Shown piece after piece: positions 41,634 through 50,068 of a stretch of DNA of 64,000 nt (position 1 is its first letter; every line of letters starts with the position of its first letter). The position numbers were made by a program, and so were the translations under genes. The notes beneath the pieces are model-generated. The model was not told where the DNA came from, searched no databases, and worked only from the letters and a program-made list of their open reading frames with translations. The stretch covers positions 204,420 through 268,419 of the forward strand of contig NZ_BMRO01000010.1 of NCBI RefSeq assembly GCF_014648675.1. Reading direction: 5' to 3'. The DNA is from Actinomadura livida (GTDB lineage Bacteria > Actinomycetota > Actinomycetes > Streptosporangiales > Streptosporangiaceae).

Positions 41634-42254
41634 GTGTCCGAGGTACGCATCGCCGCCGAGCCGCGCACCGAGTTCGGTAAGGGTGCCGCGCGGCGCACCC
41701 GCCGGGCCGGCAAGGTGCCCGCCGTCCTCTACGGTCACGGCACCGACCCGCAGCACATCTCGCTGCCGGGGCACGACCTGATGCTGGCGCTGAAGACGCC
41801 GAACGTGCTGCTGACGATCGAGGGGCTCGGTGACGGCCCGAGCCTGGCGCTGCCGAAGGACGTCCAGCGCGACCCGATCAAGGGGTTCCTGGAGCATGTC
41901 GACCTGCTGATGGTGAAGCGCGGCGAGAAGGTCGTCGTGGACCTGCCGGTGCAGCTCGTCGGTGATGTGGTGCCGGGCGGCCAGGTCGCGCAGACGGAGG
42001 TCGAGATCTCCGTGGAGGCGGAGGCCACGCGCATTCCCGAGTCGGTCGAGGTCGACATCAGCGGCCTGGAGATCGACAGCCAGGTGCTGGCGCGGGACCT
42101 GAAGCTGCCGGAGGGCACGACGCTGGCGGCGGACGAGGAGATCCTGATCCTGCAGATCGTGGACGCGACCGCGTCGACGGAGCCGGAGGCCGAGGAGGGC
42201 GCCGAGCCCGCGGCCGAGGGTGCCGTGGGCGAGGGCGAGGGCGCCGCCGAGTGA
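41634..42254 (+). CDS. rplY: 50S ribosomal protein L25, general stress (CTC) type
   Basis: A 206-residue L25/CTC protein binding 5S rRNA. The N-terminal L25 domain (1-90) has VRIAAEPRTEFGKGAARRTRR and VPAVLYGHG. The C-terminal TL5/CTC domain (about 95-185) follows, then an Ala/Glu/Gly-rich acidic tail. GTG 41634 has AAGGAG at 41620-41625. It is first in an rplY-pth pair, as in other actinobacteria. Confidence 0.95.
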   Translation: MSEVRIAAEPRTEFGKGAARRTRRAGKVPAVLYGHGTDPQHISLPGHDLMLALKTPNVLLTIEGLGDGPSLALPKDVQRDPIKGFLEHVDLLMVKRGEKVVVDLPVQLVGDVVPGGQVAQTEVEISVEAEATRIPESVEVDISGLEIDSQVLARDLKLPEGTTLAADEEILILQIVDATASTEPEAEEGAEPAAEGAVGEGEGAAE

Positions 42255-42300
42255 CGGTGGCGCCGATGTGCGGCCGGTAGCCGGCCGGCGTCGTCTTTGA

Positions 42301-42338
42301 CGGCCCCCGCGGTGTGCGTGTGCGCACCGCGGGGGCCG
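42301..42338. terminator. Strong stem-loop between rplY and pth
   Basis: A perfect 14-bp stem CGGCCCCCGCGGTG/CACCGCGGGGGCCG with a 10-nt loop lies 46 bp after rplY. No T-run follows. It is probably a terminator or processing site that lowers pth expression. Confidence 0.5.
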
Positions 42339-42363
42339 TGTCCGTTCCGTGGAGGGGTTGAGG

Positions 42364-42933
42364 GTGGATCTCTGGCTGGTCGTCGGGTTGGGCAATCCGG
42401 GGCCGTCGTACGCGAAGAACCGGCATAACGCGGGTTTCATGGTGCTGGACGTGCTGGCGGCGCGGGCGGGCGGGAGGTTCAAGTCGCATCGGGCGCGGGC
42501 GGACGTCCTGGAGGGGCGGCTGGCGGGGGCGCGTGCGGTGCTGGCGAAGCCGCGTTCGTTCATGAACGTGTCGGGCGGGCCGGTGAAGGCGCTGTGCGAT
42601 TTCTACAAGGTTCCGGTGGAGCGGCTCGTCGTCGTCCATGACGAGCTGGACATCCCGTTCGGTGCGGTGCGGCTGAAGCAGGGCGGTGGTGACAATGGTC
42701 ACAACGGTCTGCGGTCGGTGACGAAGTCGCTGGGGTCGCGGGATTACCTGCGGGTGCGGTTCGGGGTGGGCCGGCCGCCGGGCCGGATGGATCCGGCGGC
42801 GTTCGTGCTGAAGGATTTCTCCGCGGTGGAGCGGAAGGACCTCGATCTAGAGGTGGCGCGTGCGGCGGACGCGGTGGAGGCGTTGCTCGCGGACGGTCTC
42901 GGCGCGGCGCAGAACGTCTTCCACGCGAGTTGA
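42364..42933 (+). CDS. pth: Peptidyl-tRNA hydrolase
   Basis: A 189-residue Pth, releasing peptides from stalled peptidyl-tRNA. Conserved elements are GLGNPGPSYAKNRHNAGFMV with the catalytic His, KPRSFMNVSG, VHDELDIPFGAVRLKQGGGDNGHNGLRS and the C-terminal helix. GTG 42364 has GGAGGGG six bases upstream; the earlier in-frame GTG 42349 and TTG 42358 are badly spaced. Confidence 0.95.
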   Translation: MDLWLVVGLGNPGPSYAKNRHNAGFMVLDVLAARAGGRFKSHRARADVLEGRLAGARAVLAKPRSFMNVSGGPVKALCDFYKVPVERLVVVHDELDIPFGAVRLKQGGGDNGHNGLRSVTKSLGSRDYLRVRFGVGRPPGRMDPAAFVLKDFSAVERKDLDLEVARAADAVEALLADGLGAAQNVFHAS

Positions 42934-43187
42934 CCGGATCCGGCCACCGAAGCCGGCAATCCCATTGATGATCAAGCGCCCTTGACTGGGCTTTTCATGT
43001 GCGTCCGTCCGGGTTCGCGGGGCTTGTCGGACCGGTGCGGCGGTTCGGGCCCTGACCACGGTAAAGCGAACGTAGGATGCTGGTCGGACGAGGTTCATGA
43101 TGTATGTGAACCTCAAGCGGCGTTCAACCGTCTTCGGTGTGAATCGCGCTGATGGGGCGCGCGTTACAGGGGATTGGTGAGTGGTGT

Positions 43188-44663
43188 ATGGCCGTCGTTG
43201 ACAAGGTGCAGGCCGAGTCATCGATTCGCCATGAGCCCAAGCGCTCGTCGTCGCAGAGCTGGAGCGGATCGTACCGCCGCAAAGCGGGCTATCTGGACTT
43301 CCTGAGCATGCTGGCGGCCGGGGTGATCGCGTTCGTGCTCCGGTTCCCGGGCGTGCCGACCGAGCTGAACGCCCCGTACGTGGCGCTGACGGTGGTGCTC
43401 CCCATGGTGTGGCTGCCGACGCTGATGCTCTGCCGGGCCTACCAGCCGCGCTACGTCGGCGTGGGCTACGAAGAGTTCCACCGGGTGCTGCGCGCCGGGT
43501 TCATCCTCACCGCCACCGTCGCGATCGTGGCGTACGCGACGAAGACCGAGGTGGCGCGCGGATACGTGGTGATGGCGCTCCCGCTCGGGACGTTCCTCAA
43601 CCTCATGGCGCGGTACCGCCTCCGCAAGTGGCTGCACAAGAAGCGCTGGAACGGCGAGTGCATGCGGCGCGTGGTCGCGGTGGGGCACCGGACGTCCGTC
43701 GCGGACCTCATCAAGGTGCTGCGGCAGAAGCGCTACCACGGGATGGACATCGCCGCGGTGTGCCTGCCCCCGGCGCTGGCGTCGGGTGACGACGCGGTCG
43801 CCGAGGTGGAGGGCGTGCCGGTGATGGGCGACTTCTCCCAGGCCGCGGCGGTCGCGGACCGCATCGGCGCCGACTCGGTCGCGGTGCTGGCGTGCCCGGA
43901 GATGGACGGGGTGGCGCTGCGCCGGCTGGCGTGGCAGATCGAGCGGGACGACGTGGAGCTCGTCGTCGCGCCCGCGCTGATGGACGTGACGGGCCCGCGG
44001 ATCTCGATCCGCCCCGTGTCGGGCCTGCCGCTGCTGCACGTGGAGCACCCCGAGCTGGACGGCGGCCGGAAGGTGTTCAAGGGCCTGTTCGACCGCACCG
44101 CCGCGCTGGCCGGCCTGGTGCTGCTGAGCCCGCTGCTGCTGGTCGTCGCCGTCCTGATCAAGACGACGAGCTCCGGACCGGTGCTGTTCCGGCAGGCGCG
44201 GGTGGGCCGCGGCGGCCGCGAGTTCACCGTGCTGAAGTTCCGCACGATGGTGCAGGACGCGGAGCAGCGCAAGGTCGAGCTGCTGGAGCGCAACGAGAAC
44301 GACGGGGTGCTCTTCAAGATCCGGGAGGACCCGCGGATCACCCGGGTGGGCCGCTGGCTGCGCCGCTACTCGCTGGACGAGCTGCCCCAGCTGATCAACG
44401 TGCTCCGGGGGGAGATGTCGCTGGTGGGCCCGCGCCCGCCGCTGCCGGAGGAGGTCGCCCAGTACGGCGGCGACGTGTACCGGCGGCTGGTGGTGAAGCC
44501 GGGGCTGACCGGCCTGTGGCAGGTGAGCGGCCGGTCGGACCTGTCGTGGGAGGAGTCGGTCCGGCTCGACCTGCGGTACGTCGACAACTGGACGCTCGCG
44601 CTCGACCTGCAGATCATGTGGAAGACCTGGTCGGCGGTCTTCCGCGGCTCCGGCGCCTATTGA
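43188..44663 (+). CDS. Polyprenyl-phosphate sugar phosphotransferase (exopolysaccharide initiation)
   Basis: About 491 residues. Four to five N-terminal TM helices (about 38-150) precede a Rossmann-like CoA-binding-type middle domain, one more TM helix (about 310-330) and a C-terminal sugar transferase domain. That domain has FRQARVGRGGREFTVLKFRTM, RRYSLDELPQLINVLRGEMS, LVGPRPPLP and KPGLTGLWQVSGRSDLSW, typical of WbaP/CpsE. It moves a sugar-1-phosphate onto undecaprenyl phosphate at the inner membrane face and so starts each repeat unit. ATG 43188 was chosen over ATG 43152; neither site is strong. It heads the run to cysQDN. Confidence 0.93.
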   Translation: MAVVDKVQAESSIRHEPKRSSSQSWSGSYRRKAGYLDFLSMLAAGVIAFVLRFPGVPTELNAPYVALTVVLPMVWLPTLMLCRAYQPRYVGVGYEEFHRVLRAGFILTATVAIVAYATKTEVARGYVVMALPLGTFLNLMARYRLRKWLHKKRWNGECMRRVVAVGHRTSVADLIKVLRQKRYHGMDIAAVCLPPALASGDDAVAEVEGVPVMGDFSQAAAVADRIGADSVAVLACPEMDGVALRRLAWQIERDDVELVVAPALMDVTGPRISIRPVSGLPLLHVEHPELDGGRKVFKGLFDRTAALAGLVLLSPLLLVVAVLIKTTSSGPVLFRQARVGRGGREFTVLKFRTMVQDAEQRKVELLERNENDGVLFKIREDPRITRVGRWLRRYSLDELPQLINVLRGEMSLVGPRPPLPEEVAQYGGDVYRRLVVKPGLTGLWQVSGRSDLSWEESVRLDLRYVDNWTLALDLQIMWKTWSAVFRGSGAY

Positions 44664-44767
44664 GCGGGGCGTACCGGCCGGGAGGCGGGACCTGATCCGA
44701 GGGCCCCGTGCACCCGCATGAGAAAGTGGATCGAACAGACCATTCGAGTCGGGAACGTGATCAAAGG

Positions 44768-45724
44768 ATGACGGACAATGGCGCCCGCGAGGGGGCGGCG
44801 GACGACCACGCCCTGGCGGCGGAGCTCGCCGGCACGGCGGGCCGGCTGCTGCTCGGCGTGCGGGACGAGCTGGGATTCGCCGACGCGCGGGCCCTGAAGG
44901 ACACGGGCGACCTCCGGGCGCACGAGTACCTCATGGCCGCCCTCGCCGAGCGCTGTCCCGGCGACGCCGTGCTGTCCGAGGAGGGCCGCTCGTCGGCCGC
45001 GGGGAAGCGGTCCCGCGGCGACGACCGCGCCCCGACCCGCAACACCGCCGACGCCGAGCGGCGCACCGCCGAGCGGGTGTGGATCATCGACCCGCTCGAC
45101 GGCACCCGCGAGTTCTCCGAGGAGGGCCGCCGCGACTGGGCGGTCCACGTGGCGCTGTGGCGGCGGGACCCGTCCGGCGGGGGGCGGCTGGCCGCGGGCG
45201 CGGTGGCGCTCCCGGCGCAGGGCCTGACGCTCCGGACGGACGCGACCGGCGGCGCCTCCCTCGTCCGCACCGACCCGGGGGAGCCCGACCCGGTGACGGC
45301 CGGTTCGGAGACGGCCCGCAGGACGCTGCCGCGCGAGGTGCCGCTGCACGCCCCGGCGCCGGACGCCGGCAAGCTCCGCATCGCCGTCAGCCGCACGCGG
45401 CCGCCGGAGTTCGTCCGCCGGCTCGCCGAGGAGCTGGAGCTCGACGTGGAGCTGGTGCCGATCGGGTCGGCGGGGGCGAAGATCTCCGCGGTGCTGCTCG
45501 GCGAGGTCGACGCGTACGTGCACGCCGGCGGCCAGTACGAGTGGGACTCGGCGGCCCCGGCGGCGGTCGCGCTGGCCGCCGGAGCGCACGCGTCCCGGGT
45601 CGACGGGGCGGCGCTGGAGTACAACCGGGAGGACCCCCGGCTGCCGGATATCCTGGTGTGTCATCCCGCGTCGGCGTCGACGCTCCTAGCCGGCATCCGG
45701 GAAGTGAGCGGCGACCTGCCGTGA
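44768..45724 (+). CDS. cysQ: 3'(2'),5'-bisphosphate nucleotidase (PAP phosphatase), CysQ-like
   Basis: About 318 residues of the inositol-monophosphatase superfamily. The metal site is visible in LSEEGRSS, IIDPLDGTREF and, near the C-terminus, YEWDSAAPAAVALAAG. CysQ removes the 3'-phosphate of PAP, the by-product of PAPS-dependent sulfotransferases and reductases. A variable insertion (about 75-100) is rich in Arg and Asp. ATG 44768 was taken; GTG 44708 would add 20 polar residues. Its place between the sugar transferase and cysDN fits sulfation or sulfate assimilation. Confidence 0.88.
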   Translation: MTDNGAREGAADDHALAAELAGTAGRLLLGVRDELGFADARALKDTGDLRAHEYLMAALAERCPGDAVLSEEGRSSAAGKRSRGDDRAPTRNTADAERRTAERVWIIDPLDGTREFSEEGRRDWAVHVALWRRDPSGGGRLAAGAVALPAQGLTLRTDATGGASLVRTDPGEPDPVTAGSETARRTLPREVPLHAPAPDAGKLRIAVSRTRPPEFVRRLAEELELDVELVPIGSAGAKISAVLLGEVDAYVHAGGQYEWDSAAPAAVALAAGAHASRVDGAALEYNREDPRLPDILVCHPASASTLLAGIREVSGDLP

Positions 45725-45841
45725 CCCGCCCGGTGCCTGCGGCGCCTCGCCGGGGCGGGCCGGCGTTCGAGCCGGTGGCAAGGCGCGCCCTCGTGCCACC
45801 GGTTGCATCTGCCAGAGAAGCGTGGAGAGAAGCCACAGACC

Positions 45842-46759
45842 ATGCAGCGTTCTGATTATCTGCTGTCCCAGCTAGACGTCCTCGAAGCGGAGTCCATCCA
45901 GATCTTCCGGGAGGTGGCGGCCGAGTTCGAGCGGCCGGTGCTGCTGTTCTCGGGCGGCAAGGACAGCCTGGTGATGCTCCGCCTCGCCGAGAAGGCGTTC
46001 TGGCCCGCGGCGATCCCCTTCCCGGTGATGCACGTCGACACCGGCCACAACTTCCCCGAGGTGATCGAGTTCCGCGACCGCCGGGTCGCCGAGCTGGGCG
46101 TCCGGCTGGTGGTGGCGTCGGTGCAGGAGTCGATCGACAGCGGCCGCGTCGTGGAGCAGAAGGGGCGCCGCGCGTCCCGCAACCGGCTGCAGACGACGAC
46201 GCTGCTGGACGCGATCGAGGAGCACCAGTTCGACGCCGCGTTCGGCGGCGCGCGCCGCGACGAGGAGAAGGCCCGCGCCAAGGAGCGGGTCGTCTCGTTC
46301 CGCGACGAGTTCGGGCAGTGGGACCCGAAGAACCAGCGCCCGGAGCTGTGGAACCTGTACAACACCCGGATCACGCAGGGCGAGCACGTCCGGGTCTTCC
46401 CGCTCTCGAACTGGACCGAGCTGGACATCTGGGACTACGTCCGCCGCGAGGAGCTGGAGCTCCCGCCGATCTACTTCGCGCACACCCGGCGGGTGTTCGA
46501 GCGCGACGGGCTGCTGCTCGACGCGCAGACCGGGTTCGCGAACCGCGGCGACGACGAGCCGGAGTTCGAGGCGGCCGTCCGGTACCGCACGGTGGGGGAC
46601 GCGTCCTGCACCGGTGCGGTGAAGTCGAACGCCACGTCCCTCGACGAGGTGATCGAGGAGATCGCGGCCACGCGGATCACCGAGCGCGGGCAGACCCGCG
46701 CCGATGACCGCACCAGCGAGGCCGCGATGGAGGACCGCAAGAAGGAGGGCTACTTCTGA
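45842..46759 (+). CDS. cysD: Sulfate adenylyltransferase subunit 2
   Basis: A 305-residue PP-loop ATP sulfurylase small subunit; with CysN it makes APS from ATP and sulfate. The PP-loop is LLFSGGKDSLVMLRLA. FPVMHVDTGHNFPEVIEFRD, FGGARRDEEKARAKER and the C-terminal RYRTVGDASCTGAVKS motif are intact. Length is normal. ATG 45842 is used. The stop overlaps the cysN ATG (TGATG), so the subunits are coupled. Confidence 0.96.
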   Translation: MQRSDYLLSQLDVLEAESIQIFREVAAEFERPVLLFSGGKDSLVMLRLAEKAFWPAAIPFPVMHVDTGHNFPEVIEFRDRRVAELGVRLVVASVQESIDSGRVVEQKGRRASRNRLQTTTLLDAIEEHQFDAAFGGARRDEEKARAKERVVSFRDEFGQWDPKNQRPELWNLYNTRITQGEHVRVFPLSNWTELDIWDYVRREELELPPIYFAHTRRVFERDGLLLDAQTGFANRGDDEPEFEAAVRYRTVGDASCTGAVKSNATSLDEVIEEIAATRITERGQTRADDRTSEAAMEDRKKEGYF

Positions 46760-48084
46760 TGGCCGGCAACGAGCCCGCGCAGACGAACCGGCCCGCGAGG
46801 GCCCACGAGCCGGCCAAGTCGATGGACCTGCTGCGGTTCGCGACCGCCGGCAGCGTCGACGACGGCAAGTCGACGCTGATCGGGCGGCTGCTGTTCGACT
46901 CGAAGTCGATCTTCGAGGACCAGCTGGAATCGGTGGAGAAGACCAGCGTCGACCGGGGCGAGGAGTACACGAACCTCGCACTGCTGACCGACGGGCTGCG
47001 CGCCGAGCGGGAGCAGGGCATCACGATCGATGTCGCCTACCGCTACTTCGCGACGCCGCGCCGCAAGTTCATCATCGCCGACACCCCGGGGCACATCCAG
47101 TACACCCGCAACATGGTGACGGGCGCGTCCACCGCCGACCTGGCGATCATCCTGGTGGACGCCCGCAAGGGGATCCTGGAGCAGTCGCGGCGGCACGCGT
47201 TCCTGGCCACGCTGCTGCAGGTGCCCCACCTGGTCGTGGCGGTCAACAAGATGGACCTCGTCGACTACGACCGGAACGTGTACGAGAGCATCGTGGACGA
47301 GTTCACCGCGTTCGCGTCCAAGCTCGACGTCACCGACCTGACGTTCGTGCCCATCTCCGCGCTGCACGGCGACAACGTCGTGGAACGCAGCGTGAACATG
47401 CCGTGGTACGAGGGGACGTCGCTGCTGCACCACCTGGAGCACGTGCACATCGCGTCGGACCGGAACCTGATCGACGTGCGGTTCCCGGTGCAGTACGTGA
47501 TCCGCCCGCACGCCTCCACGGACCCCGAACTGCACGACTACCGCGGCTACGCGGGGCAGGTCGCGGGCGGCGTCCTCAAGCCCGGCGACGAGGTGGTGCA
47601 CCTGCCGTCGGGGCTGACCACGACGATCACCCACATCGACGGGCCGCGCGGCCCGGTCGACCAGGCGTTCGCGCCGATGTCGGTGACGCTGCGGCTCGCC
47701 GACGACATCGACATCTCCCGCGGCGACATGATCGCGCGGCCGAACAACCGGCCCGAGGTGGCGCAGGACCTCGACGCGATGGTGTGCTGGATGACCCCGG
47801 ACCGCCCCCTCTCGCCGCGGTCCAAACTGATCGTCAAGCACACCACCCGCACCGCGAAGGCGCTGGTGAAGGAGCTGCACTACCGGCTGGACGTCAACAC
47901 GCTCCACCGTGACGAGCAGGCCACGGAGCTCGGCCTCAACGAGATCGGCCGCATCTCCCTGCGCGTGACGCAGCCGCTCTTCGTCGACGACTACGGCCGC
48001 AACCGGTACACCGGCGGCTTCATCCTCGTCGACGAGGCCACCAACAACACCGTCGCCGCCGGAATGATCACCGGCGCGAGCTGA
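46759..48084 (+). CDS. cysN: Sulfate adenylyltransferase subunit 1 (GTPase)
   Basis: A 441-residue EF-Tu-like GTPase subunit of ATP sulfurylase. G1 is AGSVDDGKSTLIGRLL, G3 DTPGHIQYTRNMVTGAS and G4 NKMDLVD. Beta-barrel domains 2 and 3 follow and the protein then ends. There is no fused APS kinase (CysC) domain, and no separate cysC lies in the window, so PAPS formation must use a kinase encoded elsewhere. No cysH or sulfite reductase is nearby, which is unusual for an assimilation operon and more in keeping with sulfation. Confidence 0.95.
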   Translation: MAGNEPAQTNRPARAHEPAKSMDLLRFATAGSVDDGKSTLIGRLLFDSKSIFEDQLESVEKTSVDRGEEYTNLALLTDGLRAEREQGITIDVAYRYFATPRRKFIIADTPGHIQYTRNMVTGASTADLAIILVDARKGILEQSRRHAFLATLLQVPHLVVAVNKMDLVDYDRNVYESIVDEFTAFASKLDVTDLTFVPISALHGDNVVERSVNMPWYEGTSLLHHLEHVHIASDRNLIDVRFPVQYVIRPHASTDPELHDYRGYAGQVAGGVLKPGDEVVHLPSGLTTTITHIDGPRGPVDQAFAPMSVTLRLADDIDISRGDMIARPNNRPEVAQDLDAMVCWMTPDRPLSPRSKLIVKHTTRTAKALVKELHYRLDVNTLHRDEQATELGLNEIGRISLRVTQPLFVDDYGRNRYTGGFILVDEATNNTVAAGMITGAS

Positions 48085-48171
48085 CCGGACGCCGCGGGGC
48101 CCGCGCGGCCCCGCGGCACGGTTTCCCCCGGCTCCCGCACCGTTCCTCCCGACCAGCAAGGCAGGCCCCCG

Positions 48172-49068
48172 ATGCCACCATCCGTGGGAGTCGTCCTCCC
48201 GACCCACAACCGGCCGGAGCTGCTGCGCCGCGCGCTGGAGTCGGTCCTCGCGCAGGACTACGAAGGCGAGTTGCGCGCCGTCGTCGTGTTCGACCGCGCC
48301 GAGCCGGACATGTCGCTCGCCGGGGACCGCGTCGAGGTGATCGCCAACACCAGGGAGCCGGGCCTCGCGGGGGCCCGCAACTCCGGCATCCTGGCGCTCG
48401 GCACCGATCTCGCCGCCTTCTGCGACGACGACGACGAGTGGCTGCCCGGCAAGCTCGCCGCCCAGGTGAAGGCGCTGGAGGGGGAGCCCGATGCGGTGCT
48501 GTGCAGCGCGGGGATCGTCGTCGACTTCGACGGCCGCGAGCTGCCCCGGCTCGCCGGGACCGACCGCGTCACCTACGACGCCCTCATCCGGGACCGGATG
48601 ATGAGCGTCCACTCGTCCACCTACGTGGCGCGCCGCGAGCCGCTCATCGAGATCGGCATGGTGGACGAGACGATCCCCGGCAGCCAGGGCGAGGACTGGG
48701 ACCTCGCGCTGCGCGCCGCCCGCCGCCACCCCGTCGTCAACGTGGACGAGGCGTACGTCCGCGTCCTGTGGGGGCTCACGTCCTACTACGCGCAGGCGTG
48801 GGAGACGAAGGTGGCGGCGCTGGAGTGGTTCCTGGAGCACTACCCGGAGATCGGCGAGGTGCCGGGCGCCGCCGGGCGGGTGTACGGGCAGCTCGCGTTC
48901 GGGTGCGCCACCGTGGGCCGGCGGCGGGACGCGCTGCGCTGGTCCGCGCGGGCGCTGCGCGCGAACCCCGCCGAGCGGCGGGTGCCGTTCGCGCTCGCCG
49001 TCGCGTCGGGCGCCGTCTCCGGCAAGCGCGTCCTGCTCGCGCTGCACACCCGGGGCCGCGGCATCTGA
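48172..49068 (+). CDS. Family 2 glycosyltransferase
   Basis: A 298-residue GT-A enzyme. VGVVLPTHNRPELLRRALES starts the nucleotide-sugar fold, GLAGARNSG and the metal-binding FCDDDDEWLPGKL follow, and GSQGEDWDLALRAARR is the acceptor-side ED motif. The C-terminal ~80 residues are helical. There is no TM helix, so it is cytosolic. ATG 48172 was used. It lies 87 bp after cysN, so it probably adds a sugar to the lipid-linked repeat unit; donor and acceptor are unknown. Confidence 0.85.
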   Translation: MPPSVGVVLPTHNRPELLRRALESVLAQDYEGELRAVVVFDRAEPDMSLAGDRVEVIANTREPGLAGARNSGILALGTDLAAFCDDDDEWLPGKLAAQVKALEGEPDAVLCSAGIVVDFDGRELPRLAGTDRVTYDALIRDRMMSVHSSTYVARREPLIEIGMVDETIPGSQGEDWDLALRAARRHPVVNVDEAYVRVLWGLTSYYAQAWETKVAALEWFLEHYPEIGEVPGAAGRVYGQLAFGCATVGRRRDALRWSARALRANPAERRVPFALAVASGAVSGKRVLLALHTRGRGI

Positions 49069-49162
49069 CCCATCGGTGCCGTTTCCCGGCTTCGGCCACC
49101 TTTCCCCACGTCACGCCGGTACTGTCAATGGTCGTCGCAGAGTGCTAGAAGGAGCCGCTCTC

Positions 49163-50065
49163 GTGAACATCTCTTCCCGCCGCATCGTCGCGTCCGGGGT
49201 GCTGACGCTGGCGCTGGCGCCCGCGATCGGGCTGACCGCCGCCCCCGCGTCCGCGGAGGTCGACCTCGACGCGATCGCCGAGGGCATCACCGAAAGCGGC
49301 TACTACGTCGACTCGAAGGCCAAGTACTACGAGTCGGACGGGGCGCAGGAGCTGCTCCGCCAGGCGCAGGGGCGCTCCGTCCCGGTCTTCGTCGCGGTCG
49401 TCCCGGCCGGGAACGACGCCGGGCAGATCCTGCAGCGGCTGCCGGGCATGCTGAACCGCAAGGGCACGTACGCGGTGCTCGCGGGCGACCAGTTCCGGGT
49501 CTCCTCGAACACGCTGCCCGAGGGGCAGGTGAAGGCCGTCTACAGCAAGGCGGTGAAGGCGGGCCACGGCAAGCCGGACGTGGCGCTGCTCAGGTTCGTC
49601 CAGACGCTCCCGGAGTCGAAGTACGCGCCGCCGAAGGCCGGACTGCCCGGCAACAACGGCAAGCCCGCCCCGGAGACCCCGCCTGCGGAGGTGCAGCAGC
49701 GGGAGGAGAAGACCCTCGCCGAGTCGCAGCCGACCGCGCCCGCCGAGGGCGCCCCCGAGGCCGCGCCGAAGGACGACGGGTCCGCGATGCCGTTCCTGCT
49801 CGGCGGCGGCGGCCTGGTGGCCGTGGCCGCGGCCGGTGCCGGCGGTTTCCTGCTGTGGCGGCGCCGCTCCCTGACGCCCGCCACGCCCGGCGCCCCCGCT
49901 CCCGGTACGCCCGCTCCTGGTACTCCCGGGCCCGGTACTCCTGCGCCCGGTGCCCCCGCCTCCGGCGCGCCGGGTGCCCAGCCGCCCGCCCAGCCGTCCG
50001 GTCAGCCGCCCGCGGAGGCGTCGGGGCCCGGGGAGACCAAGCCCGAGCCGCCCAAGGAGTCCTAG
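49163..50065 (+). CDS. Secreted membrane-anchored protein with Pro-rich C-terminus
   Basis: 300 residues. A signal peptide (1-31, ending ASAEV) precedes a mixed alpha/beta domain (32-150) reminiscent of TPM-type domains, an acidic Pro/Glu linker, a TM helix (about 213-233) followed by WRRRS, and a tail of PGTPAPGTPGPGTPAPG repeats. The order implies an exterior domain and a cytosolic Pro-rich tail. GTG 49163 has AAGGAG nine bases upstream. Its stop is 3 bp from the convergent RCC1 gene's stop. Function unknown. Confidence 0.7.
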   Translation: MNISSRRIVASGVLTLALAPAIGLTAAPASAEVDLDAIAEGITESGYYVDSKAKYYESDGAQELLRQAQGRSVPVFVAVVPAGNDAGQILQRLPGMLNRKGTYAVLAGDQFRVSSNTLPEGQVKAVYSKAVKAGHGKPDVALLRFVQTLPESKYAPPKAGLPGNNGKPAPETPPAEVQQREEKTLAESQPTAPAEGAPEAAPKDDGSAMPFLLGGGGLVAVAAAGAGGFLLWRRRSLTPATPGAPAPGTPAPGTPGPGTPAPGAPASGAPGAQPPAQPSGQPPAEASGPGETKPEPPKES

Positions 50066-50068
50066 CTC

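Noticed and set aside
46759..48084. Elongation factor Tu-like gene
   Set aside because: The GTPase domain resembles EF-Tu, but coupling to cysD and the AGSVDDGKST motif identify CysN.
46750..49047. 765-aa minus-strand open frame opposite cysN
   Set aside because: Antisense shadow of cysN and the GT2 gene, low-complexity composition.
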